The notes under the pieces: generated by a model
The model's input: only the letters and a program-made list of their open reading frames with translations
Told to the model about the DNA's origin: nothing
The model's database searches: none
Position numbers and translations under genes: made by a program
Assembly: GCA_036377075.1 (NCBI GenBank)
Contig: DASUZB010000124.1
Coordinates: 1 to 31,029, forward strand
From: DASUZB01 sp036377075
Lineage (GTDB): Bacteria > Actinomycetota > CALGFH01
Length of the DNA: 31,029 bases
Reading direction: 5' to 3'
In this document: one piece after another, positions 15,391-27,897 of the stretch
How positions within the stretch are numbered: the first letter of the stretch is position 1
Layout of the letters: each line of letters opens with the position of its first letter

Positions 15391-15606
15391 GTGACCGCCC
15401 GCACCGCCACCGGCAGGCCGGCGGCCAGGCGCGTGCCCGCCTGGGTGCCGCTCGCCGTCGTCGGCCTCGCCCTGCTCGTCTACGCCGTCGCCTTCGACCA
15501 GGGCCTGCTGCTCGAGCCGCTGTTCGGCAAGGCCGCCATGGCCGACAAGTTCCTCCACGAGTTCTTCCACGACGGCCGGCACCTGCTCGGCTTCCCCTGC
15601 CACTAG
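15391..15606 (+). CDS. cbtB: CbtB, small cobalt transporter subunit
   Basis: A 71-residue CbtB protein. One membrane helix at about 18-36 (WVPLAVVGLALLVYAVAF) is followed by a C-terminal metal-binding tail, LHEFFHDGRHLLGFPCH, with His at 56, 60, 64 and 71 plus Cys70. This HExxxHDxRH-type ending is typical of the family. The GTG start at 15391 lies 9 bases after GAGGAGG, directly behind the riboswitch. CbtB and CbtA form a predicted cobalt uptake system known mainly from its B12-riboswitch control, which is the case here. Confidence 0.92.
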   Translation: MTARTATGRPAARRVPAWVPLAVVGLALLVYAVAFDQGLLLEPLFGKAAMADKFLHEFFHDGRHLLGFPCH

Positions 15607-15637
15607 CCTGGCCGCAACACCGAGGAGCTGAGCTTCC

Positions 15638-16369
15638 ATGGCGCTCGTGCTGCGCCGCGGGCTCCTGGCCGGCCTGGTCGCCGGCCTGGTCAGCGGCGCC
15701 TACCTCCTGCTCGTCGGCGAGCCGGTGATCGACCAGGCGATCCGGCTGGAGGCCGCGGCCTCCGGCGGGGCGGGAGCCGTCGAGCTGCTGTCCCGCGGCA
15801 CCCAGAAGTTCGGGCTGGTCGGCGCGACCACCCTCTACGGCGTCGCCGTCGGGGGCGTGTTCGCGCTGGTCTACCAGTTACTGGAGGCACGCATGGCCCC
15901 AGGGACCGGGTGGGACAAGGCGGTGCGCCTCGCCGCGGCCGGCTTCGCCACGCTGTTCCTGGTGCCGTTCCTCCACTACCCGGCCAACCCGCCCGGGGTG
16001 GGCGACGCCAGCACCGCGGGGACCCGCACGCGGCTGTACCTGGCCGCGGTCGCCGCCTCGCTGCTGATCTCGGTGGTCGCCTGGCTCGCCGCCCGCCGCC
16101 TCGCCGAGCTGGGCGTCGAGCGCTGGCGCCGGCAGCTCGCCGTCGGCGCCGGCTACCTGGTCGCCGTCGGCCTCGCCTACGCCGTCCTGCCCGAGGTGCC
16201 GCAACGCGTCGCCGTTCCCGCCGAGCTGCTCTGGAAGGCCCGGCTCGCCTCGGCGTCGGGGCAGGCGCTGCTGTGGGCCGCCATGGCCGCGGCCTTCGGC
16301 GCGCTGGCGATGCGCGCCGAGCAGCGGGCGGCCGGCGCGGCGGCCTCGCCGGCCCGCACCGGCGCCTGA
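15638..16369 (+). CDS. cbtA: CbtA, cobalt transporter membrane subunit
   Basis: A 243-residue integral membrane protein. Spans are seen near residues 8-26, 57-82, 97-112, 132-150, 168-185 and 205-225. The family motif FLHYPANPPGVGD sits at 111-123, and GEPVIDQAI follows the first span. The ATG at 15638 has GAGGAG 10 bases upstream. It stands 31 bases after cbtB, the usual pairing, and probably imports the cobalt inserted by the CobN chelatase encoded in the same operon. The C-terminal 20 residues are a hydrophilic Ala-rich tail. Confidence 0.92.
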   Translation: MALVLRRGLLAGLVAGLVSGAYLLLVGEPVIDQAIRLEAAASGGAGAVELLSRGTQKFGLVGATTLYGVAVGGVFALVYQLLEARMAPGTGWDKAVRLAAAGFATLFLVPFLHYPANPPGVGDASTAGTRTRLYLAAVAASLLISVVAWLAARRLAELGVERWRRQLAVGAGYLVAVGLAYAVLPEVPQRVAVPAELLWKARLASASGQALLWAAMAAAFGALAMRAEQRAAGAAASPARTGA

Positions 16370-16374
16370 CTGGG

Positions 16375-17376
16375 ATGAGGCCGCCGACCGACCCGACCGC
16401 CGCCCGGCGCACCCTCGCCGCGGCCGTCGGCGTCGCCGTCGGGTCCCTGGCGGACCTGGCCGTCGGCGACCCCGCGCGGCTGCACCCAGTGGCGGGGTTC
16501 GGCACCCTGGCGGCGGCGCTGGAGGCGCGCTGCTGGCGGCCGTCGCGCCTGGCCGGCGCCGCCTACGCCGCCGTGCTCGTCGGCGGCAGCGCCGCGCTGG
16601 CCGCGCTGGCCGACCGCCGCCTGCGGCGCCGGCCGGCCGCCAGGGCGGCGTTCGCGGCGGCGGTGACCTGGGCCGCGCTCGGCGGCCGCTCGCTGGGCCG
16701 CACCGCCACCGCGCTGGCCGAGGCGGTCGGCGCCGGCGACCTCGGCGAGGCCAGGCGGCTCGCGCCCGCCCTCGCCGGCAGGGACCCGGCCGGCCTCGGC
16801 GCGCCCGAGCTGTGCCGGGCGGCGGTCGAGTCGGTCGCCGAGAACACCGCCGACGCGGTGGTCGCGCCGCTGCTGTGGGGCGCGCTGGCGGGCCCGGCCG
16901 GGGTGGCCGCCTACCGCGCCGCCAACACCCTCGACGCCATGGTGGGCCACCGCAGCCCGCGCCACGCCCGCTTCGGCTGGGCCGCCGCCCGCCTCGACGA
17001 CCTGCTCACCTGGCCGGCAGCCCGGCTCGCCGCCGGGCTCGCGGTGCTGCTCGCCCCGGTCGCCGGCGGCGACCGCCGCCGCGCGTGGCGCACCCTGCGG
17101 CGCGACGGCCGCGCCCACCCCAGCCCCAACGCCGGCCGGCTCGAGGCGGCCTTCGCCGGCGCCCTCGGCGTCCGCCTCGGCGGCCGCAACCGCTACGGCG
17201 ACCACCTCGAATTCCGGCCCCACCTCGGCGACGGCCCGCCGCCCGACCCCGACGCGGTCGCCCGCGCCGTGCGCCTGTCCCGCGCCGTCGGCCTGGCCGC
17301 CGCGGCCCTCGCCACCACCCTCGCCTGCGCCGGCCCGGCGGTCCGCCGCCTACGCGACAGCGAGGTGGGCGGATGA
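16375..17376 (+). CDS. cobD: Adenosylcobinamide-phosphate synthase CobD/CbiB
   Basis: A 333-residue membrane protein that joins aminopropanol (or its phosphate) to adenosylcobyric acid to give adenosylcobinamide (phosphate). Marks: GDPARLHPVAGFG (31-43), ESVAENTADAVVAPLLW (152-168) and YRAANTLDAMVGHRS (180-194), with hydrophobic spans between. The start ATG at 16375 lies 5 bases after the cbtA stop; the longer open frame to its left is only a shadow of cbtA. Length is normal. Its stop overlaps the cobQ start as ATGA. The name follows the aerobic-pathway convention; cbiB is the Salmonella name. Confidence 0.93.
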   Translation: MRPPTDPTAARRTLAAAVGVAVGSLADLAVGDPARLHPVAGFGTLAAALEARCWRPSRLAGAAYAAVLVGGSAALAALADRRLRRRPAARAAFAAAVTWAALGGRSLGRTATALAEAVGAGDLGEARRLAPALAGRDPAGLGAPELCRAAVESVAENTADAVVAPLLWGALAGPAGVAAYRAANTLDAMVGHRSPRHARFGWAAARLDDLLTWPAARLAAGLAVLLAPVAGGDRRRAWRTLRRDGRAHPSPNAGRLEAAFAGALGVRLGGRNRYGDHLEFRPHLGDGPPPDPDAVARAVRLSRAVGLAAAALATTLACAGPAVRRLRDSEVGG

Positions 17377-19132
17377 CGCCTCCCGCAACCGACGGGGAGA
17401 TGGCCCACGACCGCCGGGCGGCGGGACAGCCCAGCGACCAAGGCGTCGCCCAAGGAGCGCCAGCGACGCCGGGCGCGCCGAAGGAGCGGACCCACCAGGG
17501 AGGTGGGCCGGAGCCGCGCGCTGGACTGACCGAGGAGCGACGAAGGAGCGCCAGCGACGAAGGAGCGACGAGGGAAGGCAGCGCACGAAGCGGCGCAGGC
17601 CCACCGACCGTTTCCGTAAAGGGCGCGCTGCTGGTCGCGGGGACCGCCTCGGACGCGGGCAAGAGCGTGGTGGTGGCGGGGCTGTGCCGGCACCTCGCCA
17701 GGCAGGGCGTGCGGGTGGCGCCGTTCAAGGCGCAGAACATGGCGCTCAACTCGGCGGTCACGCCCGGCGGGGCGGAGATCGGGCGCGCCCAGGCCGCCCA
17801 GGCGGCGGCCGCCGGCGTGGCGCCCGAGGCGGCGATGAACCCGGTCCTGCTCAAGCCGAGCGGTGAGCGGCACAGCCAGGTGGTGGTGATGGGCCGGCCG
17901 GTCGCCGAGGTGGACGCGCGCTCCTACCAGGAGCTCAAGGCCGAGCTCGCCGGGGTCGTCCACGACGCCCTGGCGGACCTCCGCGCCCGCTTCGACGTGG
18001 TCGTCTGCGAGGGCGCCGGCAGCCCCGCCGAGATCAACCTGCGCGCCGGCGACCTCGCCAACCTCGGCCTCGCCCGCGCCGCCGGTCTGCCGGTGGTGGT
18101 GGTCGGCGACATCGACCGCGGCGGCGTGTTCGCCAGCCTCTACGGCACCGTCGCCCTGCTCGAGCCCGCCGACCAGGCGCTGGTCGCCGGCTTCCTGATC
18201 AACAAGTTCCGCGGTGATCCGGCGGTGCTCGCCCCCGGCCTCGACCAGCTCACCCGGCTCACCGGCCGGCCGGTGCTCGGCGTGCTGCCGTGGCAGCGCG
18301 GCCTGTGGCTGGACGTGGAGGACTCCCTGGCGCTGGAGGCGCCGCGCGACGGCGCCCTGCCACCCCGCGGTCCGGACGCGCTCACCGTGGCCGTGGTGCG
18401 GCTGCGCTGGATCTCCAACTTCACCGACTTCGACGCGCTCGCCGCCGAGCCGGGCGTCGCGGTGCGCTTCACCCAGTCGCCCGCCGACGTGCTCGCCGCC
18501 GACCTGGTGGTGCTGCCCGGCACCAAGGCGACCGTGGAGGACCTCGCCTGGCTGCGCGCGCGCGGCCTGGCCACCGCGCTCGCCCGCCGGGCGGAGCGGG
18601 GGCTGCCCCTGCTTGGCGTCTGCGGCGGCTACCAGATGCTCGGCAAGCGCGTCGTCGACCCGGTGGAGAGCGGCGCCGGCGCGGTCGAGGGCCTCGGCCT
18701 GCTGCCGGTCGAGACCGTGTTCGAGCGGGAGAAGGTGCTGGCCACCCCGCGCGGCCACGCCCCCTGGCTGGACGGCGCCGAGGCGGCCGGCTACGAGATC
18801 CGCCACGGCCGCACGCGGCGCTTCGGCGGCGAGCCGCTGCTGCTGCGCGCTGGCGGCGGCGACGACGGCTGCCGCTCCGGCGCCGTGCTCGGCACCTCCT
18901 GGCACGGGCTGCTCGAGGGCGACCGGCTGCGGCGTGCCCTGCTCGGCTGGGTGGCGGCGGCCCGTGGGCTGCGCTGGCTGCCCGGCGAGCAACCCTTCGC
19001 CGCGGTCCGCGAGGCCCGCCTCGACGCCCTCGGCGACCTGGTCGCCGAGCACGCCGACACGGCGGCGATCGCCCGCCTGGTCGAGCAGGGCGCCCCGCCC
19101 GGCCTGCCCGTGCTGCCACCCGGAGGGGCGCC

Positions 19133-19136
<4 letters not shown>
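17373..19136 (+). CDS. cobQ: Cobyric acid synthase CobQ/CbiP with an N-terminal extension
   Basis: A 587-residue amidotransferase that amidates carboxyls b, d, e and g of adenosylcobyrinic acid a,c-diamide using glutamine and ATP. The synthetase half starts at KGALLVAGTASDAGKS (83-98, P-loop) and includes PFKAQNMALNS; the type-1 glutaminase half has LLGVCGGYQMLG with Cys417 and TSWHG with His511. Residues 1-82 are an unusual hydrophilic, low-complexity extension encoded by repeats; CobQ normally begins close to the KGALLVAGT strand. The only in-frame ATG, GTG or TTG starts seen before the core are ATG 17373 (overlapping the cobD stop, with a GAGG site) and ATG 17400, so the extension is probably made. 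If an unconventional start is used nearer 17600, the first 80 residues would be noncoding. Confidence 0.9.
17452..17577 (+). repeat. Low-complexity repeats inside the cobQ 5' end
   Basis: The 17-mer AAGGAGCGCCAGCGACG occurs identically at 17452-17468 and 17543-17559, and partial units (GAGGAGCGAC, GAAGGAGCGAC) flank the second copy. A dyad CCCACC-AGGGA-GGTGGG (17490-17506) lies between. This looks like an inserted or expanded intergenic repeat rather than protein-domain coding sequence, though it stays open in the cobQ frame. Confidence 0.6.
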
Positions 19137-22902
<3,766 letters not shown>

Positions 22903-22906
<4 letters not shown>

Positions 22907-25203
22907 CCTCGGTCCCGTACCCGTTCTCGGCGATCGTCGGCCAGCACGACCTGGTCCTGGCCCTGTCGCTCAACGCCGTCTCCCCGGCGGTCGGCGGGGT
23001 GCTGGTCCGGGGCGAGAAGGGTACCGCCAAGTCGACCGCGGTGCGCGGCCTGGCCGGCCTGCTGCCGCCGATCGACGTGGTGGCCGGCTGCCCGTACAAC
23101 TGCGACCCGGCCGCGCCCGACCCGGCCTGCCCCGCCGGGCCGCACCCGGCGGGGGCCGACTGGCGCCGGCGGCCGGTGCCGCTGGTCGAGCTGCCGGTCG
23201 GGGCGAGCACCGACCGGGTCGCCGGCGCCCTCGACCTGGAGCGCGCCCTGGTGGAGGGCAGGCGCGCCTTCGAGCCCGGGCTGCTCGCCGCCGCCCACCG
23301 CGGCATCCTCTACGTCGACGAGGTCAACCTGCTCGGCGACCACCTGGTCGACCTGCTGCTGGACGCGGCCGCCCTGGGCGTCAACTACGTCGAGCGCGAG
23401 GGCGTCAGCGTCCGCCACGCCGCCCGCTTCCTGCTCGTCGGGACGATGAACCCGGAGGAGGGCGAGCTGCGGCCGCAGCTGCTCGACCGCTTCGGCGTCA
23501 CCGTCGAGGTGCGCGGCAACGCCGACCTGGCCGAGCGGGTGGAGGTGGTCAGGCGCCGCCTCGCCTACGAGGCCGACCCGGCCGGGTTCGCCGCCGCCTG
23601 GGCGGACGCCGACGCCGCCCACGGCGGGCGCATCGCCGCCGCCCGCCGCCACCTGCCGGAGGTGCGCCTGCCCGACGAGATGCTCGGGCGGGTGGCCTCG
23701 GCCTGCGCCGCCTTCGCGGTCGACGGGCTGCGCGGCGACATCGTCACCGCCAAGACCGCCGCCGCGCTCGCCGCCTGGGAGGGCCGCGACGAGGTCGGCC
23801 TCGGCGACGTGCGCCAGGCCGCCCTGCTGGCCCTCGCCCACCGGCGCCGCCGCGGGCCGATGGACGCGCCCGGGCTCGACGAGGAGGAACTCGACCGTGC
23901 CCTCGGCCAGGAGCCCGAGCCGGACCCGCCCGACCCGGGCGGCAACGGCCACCCGCCGGACGGCCCGGCCGCCCAGGACGGTGCGGACGGCCAAGGCCAG
24001 CCGGTCGCCCATGGCGCCGGCGACGGCCACGGCGCCCACGACCAGGCCGCCACGGCCGGGTCCGGTGCGGACCGCGCGGCGGCCGGCGGCAGGACCGGGG
24101 CGGACGACGGCCTCCGCGCCCCGCCGGACGGGGACCGGCCGGAGCGAGCCGGGTCGGGCGGGTCCGGCTCGGACGGCCGGCAGGCCGGCGGCTCAGGCGC
24201 CGGCGGCGAGCGGGTCGAGGCGGCCGGCCGGCCGTTCGCGCCGGTCTGGTTCGAGCTGCCGGGCACCGGCGCCGGCGCGTGGGGCCGCCGCAGCCGCGCC
24301 GAGGCGGAGTGGGGCCGCCCGGTGGCCGACCGGCCGCTCGCCGGCCGGACCGGCGACCTCTCGCCGGCCGGCACCCTGCGGGCGGCGGCGCCGTTCCAGC
24401 GCGCCCGCGGCCGCCTGGCTGGCGGCGGGCTGCGGCTGCGCCGCTCCGACCTGCGCCAGCACGTGCGCGAGGGCCGCGAGGGGAACCTGGTGCTGTTCGT
24501 GGTCGACGCCTCCGGTTCGATGGCCGCCAGGCGGCGCATGGCCGCCACCAAGGGCGCGGTGCTGTCGCTGCTGCTCGACGCGTACCAGCGCCGCGACCGG
24601 GTCGGCCTGGTCAGCTTCAGGGGCGAGGGCGCGACGGTGCTGCTGCCGCCGACCGCCAGCGTCGAGCTGGCCGCCGAGCGCCTCGGCGCGCTGCCGACCG
24701 GGGGCCGCACCCCGCTGGCGGCGGGGCTCGGCCGCGCGGGCGAGGTGCTGGCCGCCGAGCGGATCCGCGACCCGCGGCGGCGACCGCTGCTGGTGCTGGT
24801 GACCGACGGGCGCGCCAACGCGGGGGGTGGCGCGCCGCGGCGCGGCGCTCCCGACCACGCCGGCCTCGACCCGGTGGGCGCGGCGCTGGCGCAGGCCGCG
24901 GCGCTGGCCGCCAGGGGGGTCGCCGCAGTGGTGGTCGACACCGAGGACGGCGCGGTGCGCCTCGGCATCGCCGCCGAGGTGGCGCGAGCGCTCGCCGCGC
25001 CGTGCGTGCGCCTGGATGCGCTGGCCGCGCAGCCGCTCGCCGGCGTGGTGCGCTGGGTCACCGGCGGCGGTCCAAGGGGTCCGGGGGGTCCGGGGGGTCC
25101 GGGGGGCTCGAGAGCGAGGCCGCAACCCCTGAAACCGGCGCCCACGCAAAGCCGAGCGGTAGCCCCCCGGTCAACAGGCCGGAGGGGAAGGAGCGTGGCA
25201 TGA
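22903..25203 (+). CDS. Fused ChlI-ChlD-type chelatase ATPase/vWA subunit
   Basis: A 766-residue fusion of an AAA+ motor and a von Willebrand A domain, related to Mg-chelatase I and D subunits and to mycobacterial Rv2850c, which also precedes cobO and cobB. Walker A GEKGTAKST is at 37-45, Walker B ILYVDEVNLL at 135-144 (Asp139, Glu140), and the arginine-finger region GTMNPEEGELRPQLLDRF follows. Residues about 330-445 are a Gly-, Pro- and Asp-rich disordered linker. The vWA domain has a MIDAS DASGS at 535-539, with LPTGGRTPL and VTDGRAN further on. It probably drives cobalt insertion by CobN, taking the place of CobS and CobT. The last 35 or so residues (GPRGPGGPGGPGG and after) come from a G-rich repeat and a 72-bp palindromic element and are unlikely to be functional. 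Confidence 0.9.
25074..25108 (+). repeat. Tandem 9-bp G-rich repeat
   Basis: Units of GGGGGGTCC (first unit aaGGGGTCC, last GGGGGGCTC) repeat about four times and run into the left end of the 72-bp element. They encode GPGGPGGPGG in the chelatase frame. Runs of G at regular spacing could form a G-quadruplex or slip during replication. Confidence 0.7.
25099..25170 (+). repeat. 72-bp palindrome-ended element, copy A
   Basis: Begins CCGGGGGGCT and ends AGCCCCCCGG, perfect 10-bp inverted ends. Aligns without gaps to copy B (29985-30056) at about 60 of 72 positions by eye, with the outer 20-25 bases on each side almost identical and the middle diverged. It lies in the last codons of the chelatase gene, 30 bases before the cobO start, and is read there from the first codon position. 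Confidence 0.8.
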
Positions 25204-25748
25204 GCGAGCAGCCGCGGCGCGCCCGGCGGGACCACCCGCTGCTGATCGTCAACACCGGGCACGGCAAGGGGAAGTCGACCGCCGCGTTCGGCGTCATGCT
25301 GCGCGGCTGGGCGCGCGGCTACCGGGTCGGCATGTACCAGTTCGTGAAGTCGGGGCGCTGGCGCATCGGCGAGCGCAAGGCCGCCGAGGCCCTCGGCGGC
25401 ATCACCTGGGAGAGCATGGGCGACGGCTGGACCTGGGTCTCCCGCGACCTGGAGCACTCCGCCGACCTGGCCAGGGAGGGCTGGGAGGAGGTCAAGCGGC
25501 GCATCGCCGACCAGACCTACGAGCTGTTGGTGCTCGACGAGTTCACCTACCCGATGACCTTCGGCTGGGTCGACACCGCCGAGGTGGTCGAGGTGCTCAA
25601 GGGCCGGCCCGGCTTCCAGCACGTGGTCGTCACCGGCCGCGACGCCCCCGAGGCCCTGGTCGACGCCGCCGACCTGGTGACCGAGATGCGCAAGGTGAAG
25701 CACCCTTACGACCAGGGCATCCGCGGCCAGCAGGGGATCGAGTGGTGA
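25200..25748 (+). CDS. cobO: Corrinoid adenosyltransferase CobO (BtuR/CobA type)
   Basis: A 182-residue ATP:co(I)rrinoid adenosyltransferase, which puts the upper 5'-deoxyadenosyl ligand on cobalt. The P-loop GHGKGKST at residues 20-27, MYQFVKSGRWRIGERKA, the Walker B-like LLVLDEFTYP and the C-terminal HPYDQGIRGQQGIEW are all family marks, and the length is normal. The ATG at 25200 has AAGGAG 6 bases upstream and overlaps the chelatase stop as ATGA. It acts after cobalt insertion and before CobQ, and the order chelatase fusion, cobO, cobB matches mycobacteria. Confidence 0.96.
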   Translation: MSEQPRRARRDHPLLIVNTGHGKGKSTAAFGVMLRGWARGYRVGMYQFVKSGRWRIGERKAAEALGGITWESMGDGWTWVSRDLEHSADLAREGWEEVKRRIADQTYELLVLDEFTYPMTFGWVDTAEVVEVLKGRPGFQHVVVTGRDAPEALVDAADLVTEMRKVKHPYDQGIRGQQGIEW

Positions 25749-27163
25749 TCCCGCGGCTGGTGGTGGCCGGGACCCACTCCGGGGTGGGCAAGACCACCGT
25801 CGCCACCGGGCTGATGGCCGCGTTCGCCGCCCGCGGCCGCCGCGTGGCCGGCTTCAAGGTCGGCCCGGACTTCATCGACCCCTCCTACCACGCGCTGGCC
25901 TGCGGCCGGCCCGGCCGCAACCTGGACGCCTTCCTGTGCGGTCCCGAGCTGGTCGGCCCGCTGTTCGCGCACGGCGCCGGCGGCGCCGACCTGGCCGTCG
26001 TCGAGGGCGTCATGGGGCTGTTCGACGGCGCCGCCGGCGCCGGCGAGCTGGCCTCCACCGCCCAGGTCGCCAAGCTGCTCGACGCGCCCGTGCTGCTGGT
26101 GGTCGACGCGGGCGGGCTGGCCCGCTCGGTGGCCGCGCTGGTCCACGGCTACGCCACCTGGGACCCGGGCCTGCGCCTCGCCGGCGTCGTCCTCAACCGG
26201 GTCGCGTCCGACCGGCACGAGCGGCTGCTGCGCGAGGCCCTCGGCCCGCTCGGCCTGCCGGTGGTCGCGGTGCTGCGCCGCCACGCCGCCCTCGCCACCC
26301 CGGAGCGCCACCTCGGCCTGGTGCCCGCGGCGGAGCGGGCCGCGGCGGCCGCCCGCACGGTCGCCGCGCTCGGCGACGCCCTGGCCGACGCCGCCGACCT
26401 GGACGCCGCCGCCGCCCTCGCCGCCGCCGCGCCGCCGCTGACCGCGACCCCGTGGGACCCGGCCGCCGCGCTGGCACCCGCTCCCGGCGGCGACGGCGCC
26501 GCCGGGCGGCCCGCGGATGCCGGTGGGGCCTCGGCTGGGCCGGGCGGTCCAGCAGGTACGGCGGGCGGGCGGCCGGTGCGGGTGGCGGTCGCCGCCGGGC
26601 CCGCCTTCACCTTCGTCTACCAGGAGAACCTGGAGCTCCTCGAGGCGGCGGGCGCGGAGCTGGCCGGCTTCGACCCGACCGCCGACGGCGAGCTGCCCGC
26701 CGGCAGCGACGCCGTCTACCTGGGCGGCGGGTTCCCCGAGACCTACGGCGCCGCGCTCGCCGGCAACCGGCCGATGCGGGCGGCGGTGCGCGCCTTCGCC
26801 GCGAGCGGCCGGCCGCTGGTCGCCGAGTGCGGCGGCCTGCTCTACCTCGGCCGCTCGCTCGACGGCCTGCCCATGTGCGGCGTGCTCGCGGCCGAGGCGC
26901 GCATGACCGGCCGCCTCACCCTCGGCTACCGGCACGCCCGCGCTGCCGGCCCCTCGGTCCTGGCCGCGCCCGGCCCGGACGTCCGCGGCCACGAGTTCCA
27001 CTATTCCGCGCTCGACCCGCCGGCCGGCCCGTCCCCGGCCTGGCTGCTCGACGGGGGTGCCCGCCCGGAGGGCTTCGTCGCCGGGGGGGTGCACGCCAGC
27101 TACCTCCACACCCACTGGGCGGGCCAGCCCGGGCTGCCGGCGCGGCTGGTGGCGGCGCCGTGA
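25745..27163 (+). CDS. cobB: Cobyrinic/hydrogenobyrinic acid a,c-diamide synthase CobB/CbiA
   Basis: A 472-residue glutamine amidotransferase that amidates carboxyls a and c of the corrin ring. The P-loop GTHSGVGKT is at residues 9-17, VGPDFIDPSYH binds substrate or nucleotide, EGVMGLFDG closes the synthetase half, and the glutaminase half has ECGGLLYLG with Cys362 and GHEFHYS with His416 and His419. Between the halves, about residues 235-280, is a Gly/Ala/Pro-rich linker. The start is either GTG 25745, giving the same 4-base GTGA overlap as its neighbours, or GTG 25742 one codon earlier. With CobN present, hydrogenobyrinic acid is the likelier substrate. Confidence 0.94.
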   Translation: MIPRLVVAGTHSGVGKTTVATGLMAAFAARGRRVAGFKVGPDFIDPSYHALACGRPGRNLDAFLCGPELVGPLFAHGAGGADLAVVEGVMGLFDGAAGAGELASTAQVAKLLDAPVLLVVDAGGLARSVAALVHGYATWDPGLRLAGVVLNRVASDRHERLLREALGPLGLPVVAVLRRHAALATPERHLGLVPAAERAAAAARTVAALGDALADAADLDAAAALAAAAPPLTATPWDPAAALAPAPGGDGAAGRPADAGGASAGPGGPAGTAGGRPVRVAVAAGPAFTFVYQENLELLEAAGAELAGFDPTADGELPAGSDAVYLGGGFPETYGAALAGNRPMRAAVRAFAASGRPLVAECGGLLYLGRSLDGLPMCGVLAAEARMTGRLTLGYRHARAAGPSVLAAPGPDVRGHEFHYSALDPPAGPSPAWLLDGGARPEGFVAGGVHASYLHTHWAGQPGLPARLVAAP

Positions 27164-27897
27164 ACGGGCGGCTGGTCGGCGTCGGCGTCGGCCCGGGTGA
27201 CCCGGAGCTGGTCACCCTGCGGGCGCTGCGCGCGTTCCGCGAGGCCGACGAGATCTTCGTCCCGGTCGCCGACAGCGGCGAGGTCGGCCGCGCCGAGGCG
27301 GTGGTGCGGGCGCACGCCGACCCGGCCCGGATCCGCCGGCTCACCTTCGCGCTCTCCGACGACGAGGCCGCGCGCGAGGCCAACTGGGAGCGGGCCGGCG
27401 CCGAGGTCGCGCGGGTGGTGGCCGGCGGCGGCGTCGCCGCCTTCGCCACCATCGGCGACCCGAGCGTCTACTCGACCTTCAGCTACCTGGCCGCGACCGT
27501 GCGCGAGCTGGTCGGGGACGTCACCGTCGAGACCGTGCCGGGCATCACCGCCATGCAGGACCTCGCCGCCCGGGCCGGCGTCAGCCTGGTCGAGGGGGGC
27601 GAGCGGCTCGCCCTGCTGCCGCTCGCCGCCGGGCCGGAGCGGGCCGCGCGCGCCCTGGCCGAGTTCGACACGGTCGTCTGCTACAAGGGCGGCCGCCACC
27701 TCCCCGAGCTGCTCGACGTGCTGCGCGCCGCCGGCCGGCTCGACCGGGCCGTCTACGGCGCCCGGCTCGGCCTGGCGGGGGAGACCGTCCTCCCGGCCGC
27801 CGACCTGCCCGCCGAGCCCGGCCCCTACCTCTCCACCCTGATCGCCCTGCCCGACCGGGCCGGCCGGGAATCCGGAGGGGGGTCGATACCACGATGA
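27160..27897 (+). CDS. cobI: Precorrin-2 C20-methyltransferase CobI/CbiL
   Basis: A 245-residue SAM-dependent tetrapyrrole methyltransferase of the CobA/CbiL fold, methylating C20 of precorrin-2 (or cobalt-factor II). GVGVGPGDPELVTLRALRA (7-25) is the N-terminal SAM and substrate loop; IGDPSVYSTFSYL (98-110) and VETVPGITAMQDLAARAG (123-140) are characteristic of the C20 enzyme, which sets it apart from the other methyltransferases here. The GTG start at 27160 overlaps the cobB stop. Its last residues (GRESGGGSIPR) come from a G-rich patch before the ATGA junction with cobM. Confidence 0.92.
   Translation: MNGRLVGVGVGPGDPELVTLRALRAFREADEIFVPVADSGEVGRAEAVVRAHADPARIRRLTFALSDDEAAREANWERAGAEVARVVAGGGVAAFATIGDPSVYSTFSYLAATVRELVGDVTVETVPGITAMQDLAARAGVSLVEGGERLALLPLAAGPERAARALAEFDTVVCYKGGRHLPELLDVLRAAGRLDRAVYGARLGLAGETVLPAADLPAEPGPYLSTLIALPDRAGRESGGGSIPR

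Noticed and set aside
12705..15410. A 901-codon minus-strand frame over the BTAD gene and the riboswitch
   Set aside because: It crosses the riboswitch and a complete regulator gene, has no motif and has the usual shadow composition.
25074..25170. A collagen-like or conserved C-terminal domain on the chelatase subunit
   Set aside because: The GPGGPGGPGG tail is coded by a DNA repeat and the following part is the 72-bp element, which is read in another frame in cbiD, so no protein domain is conserved.
25074..25200. CRISPR array
   Set aside because: The units are 9 bp, G-rich and without spacers, and no cas gene is present.
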